Assembly: GCA_031378715.1 (NCBI GenBank)
Contig: JANNEN010000391.1
Coordinates: 1-15,773 of the forward strand
Direction: 5' to 3'
DNA length: 15,773 nucleotides
Source: Emticicia sp031378715
GTDB lineage: Bacteria > Bacteroidota > Bacteroidia > Cytophagales > Spirosomataceae
Shown here: positions 1 to 7,718 of the stretch, in pieces
Layout: every line of letters begins with the position of its first letter
How positions within the stretch are numbered: the first letter of the stretch is position 1
The notes under the pieces: model-generated
Database searches by the model: none
Told to the model about the DNA's origin: nothing
The model's input: the letters and a program-made list of their open reading frames with translations, nothing else
Position numbers and translations under genes: made by a program

Positions 1-258
1 AGACATAATATGGCATTGTGGTTGCATAGTGAAAGCAAATCACTAACACTATCAACCCAACCACCAATGAAAATTCGTGACCACCGAGAATACACAATTG
101 CCTACGAAAGAGCAGCAACGATGATTGATGCTGGTTTTGGCGGAAATTTTGAGCGTGAAAGGTATTTTCGAGAGATAATCAATGCAATTATTGATTACGA
201 GAAAATCCCAGCCCATCAAGTTTTTCCAAATATTGCTTCCGTGGGTATGCGTGCTTAA
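1..258 (+). CDS. C-terminal fragment of an unrecognised protein, cut by the left edge
   Basis: The reading frame is open from base 1 and ends at TAA 256-258, giving 85 visible residues. The first ATG in view (base 10) need not be the start, because the frame continues upstream of it, so the gene most likely begins outside the window. The visible part is hydrophilic and probably helical, rich in charged residues, with stretches such as AYERAATMIDAGFGG and REIINAIIDYEK. I see no membrane segment, catalytic motif or repeat, and I do not recognise the family. The stop lies only 15 nt before the next start, with no terminator between, so it is probably co-transcribed with the following three genes. 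Coding status is supported by this operon-like packing and by a plausible protein composition. The function is unknown. Confidence 0.55.
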   Translation, partial: RHNMALWLHSESKSLTLSTQPPMKIRDHREYTIAYERAATMIDAGFGGNFERERYFREIINAIIDYEKIPAHQVFPNIASVGMRA

Positions 259-273
259 AACGCCCTAAAATTC

Positions 274-1356
274 ATGTCCTTTTTTGACCAAGTAAAAAAC
301 CTGTTTAATTCAAAGTCATCGGCAACATCAACTGATGAAAACTTAATAGCTTTGAATGAAGAAAAATCTTTCAATCTTGATGAATTAGCCCCGATTTCGT
401 CAGTTGAAGCAGCATCGTTTTCACCCGAAATGGACATCATTCCGTTTTGGCTCGAAAACGAAGATGCCCTACGGGACGAAGGCGTAATTTTTGGTCTTTC
501 GGAAGCAAAAGCCGAAGAAAAAATCGGAGCGATTCGCAATTACTTTGCCCACCAAACCGCCGAACTCGAGAAAACAGTTGCCTATTTTTCAGAAAAAATT
601 GGCGAACACAATCTTTTTATCGAACAAAAACAAACCCGTATCGACGACTTGTCGGAAAAAACTAATATTCTCGAACGCCGTGAACGCTCCGAGCATCAAC
701 TGCCCCGAACCTTCATCGGTATCGTGTTGTCGCTGGGAATGTGCATCGGCAATTATTTCTTGATTGACGAGTCGATTCAGGCTAACTTTCCGCAAAATCA
801 CTACGTTATTGCCCTCGGTATTTTCTTGGCGGGAATGTTCAATTTATTCAATTCAAAATCGTTTTTTCACGAAAAAAACTCCTCAATTTCGTGGCGACAA
901 CTTCTCGAAGAAATAGGAATGCCCTTGGCGGCGGCAATCTTTGTTTTTGTGCAAGTTATTGCGAGTGATACTTTGCAGAGTCAAGTATTTTTGCGAGCTT
1001 TTGCTTTATTCCTGTTCGTCTTTTTCTTGTTTCTTTTTGCAGGAAAATTACTTTTGAGCAATCTCACGATACTGAAAACCGATGCCAGCCTCTGGACAGA
1101 TAATCTGCGTTTGCAGAAAGATAAAATCAACAAAACCCAACTTTGGGAAGAGGAAACAACCCAACTTAAACTCGAAATCGACGAGCAGCGAATCGAAAAA
1201 TGGAAGATTATTGATGCCCTAAAATCGCCCGAAGCCGAACTCAAACGCCTAACCGAACGCCGAGAAATGCTCATAAAACTTTTTGAAAGTGAGTTTAATT
1301 TGGCTCGTAGCTACCGTGAAAAATTAACAAAAAAGCAAATCCAAGAGATACTTTAA
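274..1356 (+). CDS. Coiled-coil / four-helix integral membrane protein, unknown function
   Basis: The 360-aa protein has no signal peptide. A charged, mostly helical N-terminal half (residues about 76-140) has coiled-coil character. Four hydrophobic segments follow at about 146-164, 177-193, 212-231 and 239-261. A second long charged helix (about 275-355) again looks like a coiled coil. The predicted form is a membrane anchor with two cytoplasmic coiled-coil arms, suited to oligomerisation or to binding a partner. No enzymatic motif is visible and I do not recognise the family. It starts 15 nt after the preceding ORF, and its TAA overlaps the ATG of the pentapeptide gene by one base (TAATG), which suggests translational coupling. 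Its layout matches that of the 465-aa protein encoded two genes downstream, and the two may work as a pair around the pentapeptide protein; that is an inference. Confidence 0.85.
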   Translation: MSFFDQVKNLFNSKSSATSTDENLIALNEEKSFNLDELAPISSVEAASFSPEMDIIPFWLENEDALRDEGVIFGLSEAKAEEKIGAIRNYFAHQTAELEKTVAYFSEKIGEHNLFIEQKQTRIDDLSEKTNILERRERSEHQLPRTFIGIVLSLGMCIGNYFLIDESIQANFPQNHYVIALGIFLAGMFNLFNSKSFFHEKNSSISWRQLLEEIGMPLAAAIFVFVQVIASDTLQSQVFLRAFALFLFVFFLFLFAGKLLLSNLTILKTDASLWTDNLRLQKDKINKTQLWEEETTQLKLEIDEQRIEKWKIIDALKSPEAELKRLTERREMLIKLFESEFNLARSYREKLTKKQIQEIL

Positions 1357-1928
1357 TGATAAAGCCCATCATCGAAGAGGAAAACTTTGGCGGTATTGTT
1401 TTTACCCAAATCAGTTTCCGAAAGGCCGAATATGAAAGTTGCACCTTTAATAATTGTGACTTTTCGGAATTGCATTTATCCAATTTTGATTTTGTAGATT
1501 GCACATTTCAGGCCTGTAACCTCAGCAATGTAAAACTAAGCAATACGGCCTTCAAACGAGTAAATTTCAAGACTTGTAAGCTCTTGGGCGTAAATTTTGG
1601 TGAGTGTAATCCGTTTTTATTTTCGGTAAATTTTCAAGATTGTTTCTTGCATTTGGCGAGTTTTTATCAATTAAAAATGAAAGGAACAAAGTTTCAAAAT
1701 TGCAATCTGCGAGAAGTTGATTTTACCGAAACCGACCTCAACAGTGCCATTTTTGATGATTGTGAGTTGCTTAATGCAGTTTTTGAAAATACAATCTTAG
1801 AAAAAGCCGATTTACGAACGGCAAATAATTTTTCGATTGACCCCGAACTTAACCGTATCAAAAAAGCAAAATTTTCTGCGAATAATATCAAAGGGCTTTT
1901 GGATAAATACAACATTGAAATTGACTAA
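1356..1928 (+). CDS. Pentapeptide-repeat protein (right-handed beta-helix)
   Basis: The 190-aa protein is built almost wholly of tandem pentapeptide repeats of the A(N/D)LXX type, from about residue 14 to 155. The central residue of each unit is F or L and is often preceded by a small residue or Cys, as in CTFNNCDFSELHLSNFDF and CTFQACNLSN. Such repeats fold into a quadrilateral right-handed beta-helix. The C-terminal tail (about 159-190: IDPELNRIKKAKFS, then GLLDKYNIEI) resembles the end of Qnr/McbG-like pentapeptide proteins as I remember them. Some members of the family mimic DNA and protect gyrase (Qnr, MfpA), while many others have no known role, so a quinolone-resistance call is not justified. 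No signal peptide or membrane helix is present, so it is probably cytoplasmic. The gene overlaps the upstream one by 1 nt and lies 5 nt before the next, placing it between two membrane proteins of the same layout. Confidence 0.9.
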   Translation: MIKPIIEEENFGGIVFTQISFRKAEYESCTFNNCDFSELHLSNFDFVDCTFQACNLSNVKLSNTAFKRVNFKTCKLLGVNFGECNPFLFSVNFQDCFLHLASFYQLKMKGTKFQNCNLREVDFTETDLNSAIFDDCELLNAVFENTILEKADLRTANNFSIDPELNRIKKAKFSANNIKGLLDKYNIEID

Positions 1929-1933
1929 CAACT

Positions 1934-3331
1934 ATGGAAAATCCAGAAAATTATTATAGCTCCGACTACCAGCACGGCTACCTTTTGGGTGTCGAAAACA
2001 TCAGAAAAGACAAAGATAAAGAAGAAGATCCCTACGAAGGGTATATTTCGAGCCACGTAACCTACGAATGGCTGCAAGACCGCATTGCCGAAAAGCAAAC
2101 GGAAGTATCAAAACTCGACACCGAAATCACGGAAACGAAGGAAAAACAAAAAACGGCATTCGACCTACTGCAAGAACACATCATGGGTATTAATACGCAC
2201 ACCCGCAAGGTGGGTTTTGTGCAAAATCGTATTGATGATAACCTCCTCATTATCAAGCGAATAGAGGGTAAACGCAACCGCATGGAATCGCCGTATTCGT
2301 TGCTGGCTGGGGTGCTATATTTGTTTGCTGGAATCGCTTTTGTGACTGGTGATTTGATAATCTCCCACGAAATTGTAGCTTACGCTCTCAATATTCGAGA
2401 TAACTACGAGGCTTGGGCGTTTGCTATTGGCTTGGCGATGCTTTCGGTGTTACTCAAACCCGCCTACGACCGACTCGTGGAGCAGCCATATATCACCGAG
2501 TATTCACCAAAAACCAAACGCACTTACGCTATTTTTCAAGGTTTTTTGGTAGCATTTTCGGTCGCTACGATGCTTGTTTTGGGGTGGTTTCGCTACGAGG
2601 CTTACAAGACTGACAAGCTCAAAGATAGCATCAATAAACAAATAAAAGCCATGCAGTCGGACGCTCAGTCAATCGATCCAAATGTGGCGGAAAGTACTGA
2701 TAATCAAGCACTTATTCAAAAAATTGATGCTCAATTAAAGATTTATGACAACCTCAACCTCGACCTCGTAAACAGTCCGTGGGCTTTGCTGTCGTTTGTT
2801 TTGAGCGGTATTTTATTCGCCATTGCGGGAGCTATTTGCTTAGGTATTGCGTTCCCGATTTTGCAGGCTTATTGGTACAGTTGGCTACAAGCAGGGCCGA
2901 GCATTGGGCGTGTCAAGAAGCGAAACTTGAAACTGATAGAAGAGCTAAAAACAGCCGAAGGCGAGCTTGCCAAACAGGTAGTTCAGAAAAGTATTTTAGA
3001 AAACGATTTGGCTCAACTGCCAAGTCTGACCGAGTTGAAAGCCGAGCGAAAAGGGATACTTTCATATATTGAGGATATGTACAACCGATCGAAAGCAGCC
3101 GACCAAGATCGCCGAATTAATACTTTTGATGACGGCTTAGAAAAGGGCAAAGCCAACCGTGAAGACATGACCGACGACGAATACGAAGAGTTTAGGAGTA
3201 CGTCAGTACGGCAGATGCGTAACGCCCAAGACACCAAAACCGACGCTGGGCCGAAAGTTTATCGTAGCAATGGGTTACGTCCGCACCAGGCACTTCGCAA
3301 GGTTATTACGGAGCAATTTAATCAGAATTAA
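1934..3331 (+). CDS. Coiled-coil / four-helix integral membrane protein, unknown function
   Basis: The 465-aa protein begins with a tyrosine-rich, acidic stretch, then a long coiled-coil-like helix (about 45-115). Two membrane segments (about 121-141 and 158-176), a third (about 198-217), a hydrophilic helical insert (about 222-280) and a fourth segment (about 284-309) follow. A second coiled-coil-like helix runs about 325-385, and the C-terminal tail is acidic, then basic, including DMTDDEYEEF near 411-420. There is no signal peptide and no enzyme motif, and I do not recognise the family. The overall plan repeats that of the 360-aa protein at the head of this cluster, although I see no obvious sequence identity. 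It starts 5 nt after the pentapeptide gene and is the last gene before a strong terminator, so it closes the operon. Confidence 0.87.
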   Translation: MENPENYYSSDYQHGYLLGVENIRKDKDKEEDPYEGYISSHVTYEWLQDRIAEKQTEVSKLDTEITETKEKQKTAFDLLQEHIMGINTHTRKVGFVQNRIDDNLLIIKRIEGKRNRMESPYSLLAGVLYLFAGIAFVTGDLIISHEIVAYALNIRDNYEAWAFAIGLAMLSVLLKPAYDRLVEQPYITEYSPKTKRTYAIFQGFLVAFSVATMLVLGWFRYEAYKTDKLKDSINKQIKAMQSDAQSIDPNVAESTDNQALIQKIDAQLKIYDNLNLDLVNSPWALLSFVLSGILFAIAGAICLGIAFPILQAYWYSWLQAGPSIGRVKKRNLKLIEELKTAEGELAKQVVQKSILENDLAQLPSLTELKAERKGILSYIEDMYNRSKAADQDRRINTFDDGLEKGKANREDMTDDEYEEFRSTSVRQMRNAQDTKTDAGPKVYRSNGLRPHQALRKVITEQFNQN

Positions 3332-3353
3332 ATTTTTATAAAACATTGATAAT

Positions 3354-3398
3354 GAGCTATTTAAGTTAATATATTTGACTTGAATAGCTCGTTTTTTT
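3354..3398 (+). terminator. Intrinsic terminator closing the membrane/pentapeptide operon
   Basis: The left arm GAGCTATTTAAG (3354-3365) pairs with CTTGAATAGCTC (3379-3390), a 12-bp stem with one G-U pair and a 13-nt loop. It is followed by G and seven T residues (3392-3398). It lies 23 nt after the stop codon of the 465-aa gene and separates that operon from the next gene on the same strand. Confidence 0.85.
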
Positions 3399-3458
3399 CA
3401 TCATTTTGTCAATATATTGTACTTTATCAAGATTTTTTGCATTTTTCAATGTTTTTTA

Positions 3459-3490
3459 TTGGAAAAGACATTTTTTAATGCAAAACTTTG
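3459..3490 (+). promoter_or_regulatory. Probable Bacteroidota-type promoter for the CBM48-like/HhH gene
   Basis: A TTG at 3459-3461 is followed, after 21 nt, by AAACTTTG (3483-3490), which matches the -7 consensus TAnnTTTG except at its first T. Transcription would begin near 3497, leaving a leader of about 18 nt before the ATG at 3515. The upstream terminator makes a separate promoter necessary here. Confidence 0.45.
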
Positions 3491-3514
3491 TGTTAAAACA
3501 AACAAAAATACAAT

Positions 3515-4138
3515 ATGTCAAGCAAAAAAATTGATTTTCTTCTTCCTGCCGAGGTAGCCGCTGGTGCAACGTCGGGCATTCTATTGGGTGATTTTAATAA
3601 CTGGGATTCTGAAAGTGGTGTTGCCCTAAAACCACAAAAAGATGGCTCATTGAAAGCATCAGTTAGCCTACAATCGGGTTCGTACGAATACCGTTATTTG
3701 TTGAATGATGGTCGTTGGGTAAACGATACTCAGGCCGCAAAATATTCATATATTTCGCAATTTGAAATCGAAAACTGTGTAATTGAAGTCACTGCTGATA
3801 TAGCAAAAGAAGCACCAAAGACAACCGCACCGAAAGCTGTAAAAGCAAAAGTTGTGGCAGAAACAATAGTAGAAACCCCAAGTGCTGATGATTTAGTAAA
3901 AATTGAAGGTATTGGCAAGAAAATAGCCGAACTCATCGTGGCCGAAGGTATTACGACTTTTGCGGCATTAGCCAAAACTTCGTTAAAAACCCTGCAAGCA
4001 ATCTTAGATAAGGCGGGCAAGCGTTTCAATATTCATAACCCCGAAACATGGCCAAAGCAAGCAAAATTAGCCGCCGCTGGTGAGTGGGAAAAGTTGCAAA
4101 AATTGCAAGACCAGCTCAATTCTGGAAAAATTAAATAA
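3515..4138 (+). CDS. Glycogen-binding-like (CBM48/AMPK-beta type) domain fused to a helix-hairpin-helix domain
   Basis: The 207-aa, probably cytoplasmic protein has two domains. Residues about 5-95 form an early-set beta-sandwich of the CBM48/AMPK-beta glycogen-binding type. They carry the GDFNNW motif (25-30), the aromatic stretch YEYRYLLNDGRWVND (57-71) and the following SYISQFEIENCV. An Ala/Lys/Thr-rich linker (about 96-122) leads to a helix-hairpin-helix region, with DDLVKIEGIGKKIAELIVAEG at 125-145 and then a tail WPKQAKLAAAGEWEKLQKLQ. A closely similar module occurs, as I recall, as a C-terminal extension of ribosomal protein L21 and other proteins in Bacteroidota. HhH motifs usually bind DNA or RNA backbone without sequence specificity, and the CBM-like domain may bind glycans or act as a protein-protein module. 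The gene stands alone, with a promoter and a terminator of its own. The substrate and role are unknown; the domain calls are firm. Confidence 0.88.
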   Translation: MSSKKIDFLLPAEVAAGATSGILLGDFNNWDSESGVALKPQKDGSLKASVSLQSGSYEYRYLLNDGRWVNDTQAAKYSYISQFEIENCVIEVTADIAKEAPKTTAPKAVKAKVVAETIVETPSADDLVKIEGIGKKIAELIVAEGITTFAALAKTSLKTLQAILDKAGKRFNIHNPETWPKQAKLAAAGEWEKLQKLQDQLNSGKIK

Positions 4139-4149
4139 TTGGCAAAACT

Positions 4150-4176
4150 AAAAAAGCTCCACTTGGGAGCTTTTTT
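4150..4176 (+). terminator. Bidirectional intrinsic terminator
   Basis: The stem GCTCC (4156-4160) / GGAGC (4166-4170) has a 5-nt loop (ACTTG) and is flanked by six A residues (4150-4155) and six T residues (4171-4176), which lengthen the stem and provide a U-tract in both directions. It sits 12 nt past the stop of the CBM48-like/HhH gene and could also stop minus-strand transcription arriving from the Asp-box gene. Confidence 0.85.
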
Positions 4177-4228
4177 CTTACTATAATACTTTACTTATCA
4201 GCAGCCCAAATGTGGCATTGCCTTGTAT

Positions 4229-4357
4229 GGGCAATGCTGTCAATTTAAGGTTTTTAAATAGTTTCAAAATTTAATTTATCTAAGTTTCAACGCTGGCTGG
4301 GTTTTGAACCCTGCCAGCGTTAGCGTAGGTAAATCCCTTAAATTGACAGTATTTCCC
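4229..4357. repeat. MITE-like non-coding element with terminal inverted repeats and internal hairpin
   Basis: The 22-nt ends at 4229-4250 and 4336-4357 are inverted copies that match at 20 of 22 positions; the perfect core is CTGTCAATTTAAGG (4237-4250) against CCTTAAATTGACAG (4336-4349). Inside lies a strong hairpin: AACGCTGGC (4289-4297) pairs with GCCAGCGTT (4313-4321), and after one T-T mismatch GGGTT (4299-4303) pairs with AACCC (4307-4311) around a 3-nt loop. No ORF is present. The flanking pentamers TGTAT (4224-4228) and TGTGT (4358-4362) are only a 4/5 match, so a target-site duplication cannot be claimed. The left arm can also fold alone (GCATTGCC-like arms 4215-4222 / 4230-4237). The layout fits a miniature inverted-repeat element or another family of structured intergenic repeats. 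It is not a typical terminator, because no T-run follows the hairpin on either strand. Confidence 0.6.
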
Positions 4358-4435
4358 TGTGTAGGTCGCCTTCTAATTAGCTGATAACCAGTGTATTACT
4401 ATGGTCTATCGACTATTTGCTATGAACTGAACACG

Positions 4436-7400
4436 CTACCTTCCAGGTACAATCAGTGCAGGAATTGCCTTTTGCTTGTACATTTCGTTGAATTTGGCTA
4501 CTTCAACGTTGATAAGTTTAGTGAACACCATTTTGTGGGTTTCCCATTCTTTTGATAAATCATTTAGTCGGGTTTTTGCTCCTTCGGTTGGGCGTGGGTC
4601 ATGTACATCAACACGGGTTTTTAAGTCCATCAATTCGGCATTTAGGCGGTTATTGAAGTTGATTACGTCCTGAAAAGTTTCTTGTTTTGGCGTAATGAGT
4701 TTTTCTTCCCAAATCGAAATTTTCTTCAAAATAGCCTTTCCAGTATCAATCAAAGCGATATTGTGCGTGTCGCCCAAGTCATTGGACTCTTTCAAAAAAC
4801 CTGTTAATGATTCAATCTGAGTTTTTACTTTTCTCATCTTGATTACCGAATTATGAATATCTCGAACCTGCTCATCAATGCTATTGAGTAGTGCTTGCTG
4901 GGCTTCAAAGTCGGCTTTGGTAGCCTTCAATCTTGGGTCAGGAATTATCGTGGCTTCGGTCATTGAGGAATCTTTTTCGGCAATTAATCTGACCTTAAAA
5001 GTATTCGGGGCAACCAACGAACCCCGATAATCGCCATTCACAAAAACTTTGTTGATACCAGCCGTGCCCTCTTTTCGCATATCCCAAGCGAAGCGGTTAA
5101 TGCCTTTTTTTGATGGAATCACGGCTTTCGGTGCGGGGCTGCCTTCGTAAGGCACGAAAGTTGAATCTTTTTTGTTATCAAAAGTTCTAATGATGCTTCC
5201 CGTATTATCCAAAACCTGCAAAACCACTTTCAAACTGTCATAACTTTTTGGTAAAAAATAATCCAAAACCACACCATTCATCGGATTTTGACCAAAACCT
5301 GGCGTTGGTTCGGGTGGTGATGGGGCATCGAATTTGACCGTATTTTTTGGCTGAAAAATTCTTACTTTTGCTTCACTTTGCAGATTTTCGGATTGCTGAA
5401 AAGTTGATAAATCGTCCAAAATCCAGAAGGCACGACCCGCAGTTGCGGCCACCAAATCGTTGTCGTGAATCACCAAATCTGTTATCGGAACGATGGGCAA
5501 ATTCAACTGCATTTTTTGCCAGTTTTCACCTTGATTATACGAAATGTAAAAGCCAAACTCAGAGCCACAATAGAGCAAACCCTTACGTTTGGTGTCTTCC
5601 CGAACAACTCTTGCGAAACTCTCCTTTTCGATACCTTGCGTGATGCTTTTCCAAGTTTTACCAAAATCTTTTGTTACGAAAATCAGCGATGTGAAATCAT
5701 TGAATTTATACTTCGTTGCTACGATATATGCCGTTGCAGGGTCGTGGGGCGAAACTTCGATGCTATTTATCAAACATTCGTCCAAATCTTTTGGGGTAAT
5801 ATTTGCCCAATTTTTACCATCATCTTGCGTGAGATGAACCAAACCGCAGTCACTGCCAGCGTACAAAACGCCCTCTTTGTGGGGCGAAACCGCAAGGTAA
5901 GCAATCGTATTATAAACCTCGCCACCCGCACCTTCGTTGGTATATGGCCCACCGCCGTCTTCTTGCTTTGCTTTGTCGTTTCGGGTCAAATCGCCGCTAA
6001 TTTCTTGCCAATTTTGCCCATTATTCGAGCTTTTCAAGACTACATTTCCAGCGTGATAAATCGTGCCATTTCGAAACGGTGAAGCCATAATTGGGGCGTT
6101 CCAGTTGAAGCGGTATTTTTGTTCTTTTGGCTTTACGGCCAAGCCGATGTGCGGGTACGCCATCACGTCTTTGCCAAGTCCCGTTTTCACATCATGCACC
6201 TCAATATTACCTTGGTAGCAACCGCCATAAATCACCTGCGGGTCGCTCGGATTATCAAAGGCAATGTAGGCCGACTCGCAGCCCGGTCCCGTTGCCCAAT
6301 CTTGCCAGCCGATGCCGCCACTGTTTGTGCGAGAAACCACGCCCAAAGAAGTATTGTCTTGCTGACCACCATAAACTTTATACGGAAACTGATTATCGGT
6401 AATGACTCGGTAAAACTGTGCCGTTGGTTGGTTTTGTTGTGAACTCCAACTTGCCCCGCCATTGAACGAAATATTCGCTCCGCCGTCGTTGGCATTTATC
6501 ATAATCTGATTGTTGGTCGGATTTATCCAAACGTCGTGATTATCACCGTGTGGCACTCGCACGGGGGCAAAAGTTCGTCCGCCGTCAATGGATTTCAAGA
6601 AAGGAGCGTTCATCACATACACCAAATCGGGATTGATTGGGTCAGCAAAAATCTCAATATAATACCACGATCGGGTGATAGTGATTCGTTGTTTTGAGGT
6701 TTGCGTCCAAGTTTTTCCTGCATCATCACTTCTGTAAACGCCCGCCTTGTCGCCCTCGGCTTCGATATTGGCAAAAACTCGATTAGCATTTGCCCTCGAC
6801 ACCGAAACGGCAGTTTTTCCGATATTTTTGGGCAAACCTTCGGTCATTTTTGTCCAAGTATCACCACCATCGACCGATTTGTGTAAGGCACAACCCGCTC
6901 CGCCACTTTCGACTTTCCAGGGGTAGCGGCGGTGTTGCCACATAGCTGCGTACAAAATCCGTGGGTTTGTCATGTCCATACTCAAATCGGCACAGCCCGT
7001 GTTGGCATCAACATAAAAGATTTTTTGCCAAGTTTTCCCGCCATCGGTTGTGCGATAAATGCCTCGGTCTTCGCTCGCACCATTGACTGCTCCTTGTGCC
7101 GCAACGTAAACCACGTCGGGGTTTTGTGGGTGAATTCTGACCGCCGCAATGTGCCGAGTTTTTTCTAAGCCGACGTTTTTCCAAGTCTTTCCTGCATCGG
7201 TCGATTTATAAATTCCGTCCCCGTGGGAAGTCATCACGCCACGCACGGGATGCTCGCCCATGCCTACGTAAAGTACGTTTGGGTCAGATTCGGCCACAGA
7301 AATAATGCCGACCGAGCCAGTTTTTAGTTGTCCGTCCGAGATGTTTTTCCAAGAAATACCCGCATCTTCGGTTTTCCAGATACCGCCACCCGTTGAACCA

Positions 7401-7603
7401 AAATAATAGGTCATTGGGTTTTGTTTTACGCCCGTTGCGGTTACACTTCGCCCACCACGAAAAGGCCCAATATTTCGCCATTTCAAACCTTTGTATAAAT
7501 CTGCATTGAAAGTTGGTGCTGATGATGTTTGACTGACATTTTTTTGGGCAAGGCATTCACCGAAAATGATAAGTGAGAGCAATAGAAGTATTGATTTTTT
7601 CAT
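4436..7603 (-). CDS. Secreted Asp-box (BNR) multi-propeller protein, VPS10/sortilin-like 'glycosyl hydrolase' family
   Basis: The 1055-aa protein starts at ATG 7601-7603 with a clear signal peptide (MKKSILLLLSLIIFGECLAQ), so it is exported. A longer frame reaches upstream to 7801, but it would overlap tsaD and would bury the signal peptide. About eleven Asp-box motifs (S-x-D-x-G-x-T-W type) lie at residues 78-85, 134-141, 185-192, 243-250, 292-299, 338-345, 379-386, 525-532, 592-599, 644-651 and 688-695. They mark beta-propeller blades, probably in two propellers. The C-terminal third has a beta-rich segment (about 760-900) and then helical, coiled-coil-like regions. No typical type IX secretion C-terminal domain is seen, so it is probably periplasmic or held at the envelope. 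The family is usually annotated as glycosyl hydrolase, but an enzymatic activity is not evident from sequence. It lies 115 nt downstream of tsaD on the same strand. Confidence 0.9.
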   Translation of the reverse strand: MKKSILLLLSLIIFGECLAQKNVSQTSSAPTFNADLYKGLKWRNIGPFRGGRSVTATGVKQNPMTYYFGSTGGGIWKTEDAGISWKNISDGQLKTGSVGIISVAESDPNVLYVGMGEHPVRGVMTSHGDGIYKSTDAGKTWKNVGLEKTRHIAAVRIHPQNPDVVYVAAQGAVNGASEDRGIYRTTDGGKTWQKIFYVDANTGCADLSMDMTNPRILYAAMWQHRRYPWKVESGGAGCALHKSVDGGDTWTKMTEGLPKNIGKTAVSVSRANANRVFANIEAEGDKAGVYRSDDAGKTWTQTSKQRITITRSWYYIEIFADPINPDLVYVMNAPFLKSIDGGRTFAPVRVPHGDNHDVWINPTNNQIMINANDGGANISFNGGASWSSQQNQPTAQFYRVITDNQFPYKVYGGQQDNTSLGVVSRTNSGGIGWQDWATGPGCESAYIAFDNPSDPQVIYGGCYQGNIEVHDVKTGLGKDVMAYPHIGLAVKPKEQKYRFNWNAPIMASPFRNGTIYHAGNVVLKSSNNGQNWQEISGDLTRNDKAKQEDGGGPYTNEGAGGEVYNTIAYLAVSPHKEGVLYAGSDCGLVHLTQDDGKNWANITPKDLDECLINSIEVSPHDPATAYIVATKYKFNDFTSLIFVTKDFGKTWKSITQGIEKESFARVVREDTKRKGLLYCGSEFGFYISYNQGENWQKMQLNLPIVPITDLVIHDNDLVAATAGRAFWILDDLSTFQQSENLQSEAKVRIFQPKNTVKFDAPSPPEPTPGFGQNPMNGVVLDYFLPKSYDSLKVVLQVLDNTGSIIRTFDNKKDSTFVPYEGSPAPKAVIPSKKGINRFAWDMRKEGTAGINKVFVNGDYRGSLVAPNTFKVRLIAEKDSSMTEATIIPDPRLKATKADFEAQQALLNSIDEQVRDIHNSVIKMRKVKTQIESLTGFLKESNDLGDTHNIALIDTGKAILKKISIWEEKLITPKQETFQDVINFNNRLNAELMDLKTRVDVHDPRPTEGAKTRLNDLSKEWETHKMVFTKLINVEVAKFNEMYKQKAIPALIVPGR

Positions 7604-7718
7604 AGTTTGACTACGGTTTGGTAGAAATTTGTAAAACAAATAATTATTATGCAATGTACTGAATAGCAACGATTTATGAACATAAACAGGAAACTTACTT
7701 GCAACGAATCTATCCCTC

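Noticed and set aside
1356..1928. Quinolone-resistance (Qnr) call for the pentapeptide protein
   Set aside because: The repeat type alone does not predict gyrase protection, the protein is shorter than typical Qnr, and its operon context is with membrane proteins.
274..3331. Assignment of the three-gene cluster to a known anti-phage system
   Set aside because: No nuclease, NTPase, CARF, TIR or toxin motif is visible in any of the three proteins, so naming a known system would be guesswork.
4289..4321. Strong hairpin considered as a terminator for the Asp-box gene
   Set aside because: Neither strand has a T-run after the stem, and the hairpin is nested inside longer inverted arms, which fits a repeat element better.
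5465..6082. 205-aa plus-strand ORF inside the Asp-box gene
   Set aside because: It is antisense to well-conserved Asp-box repeats, with no start context or recognisable domain.
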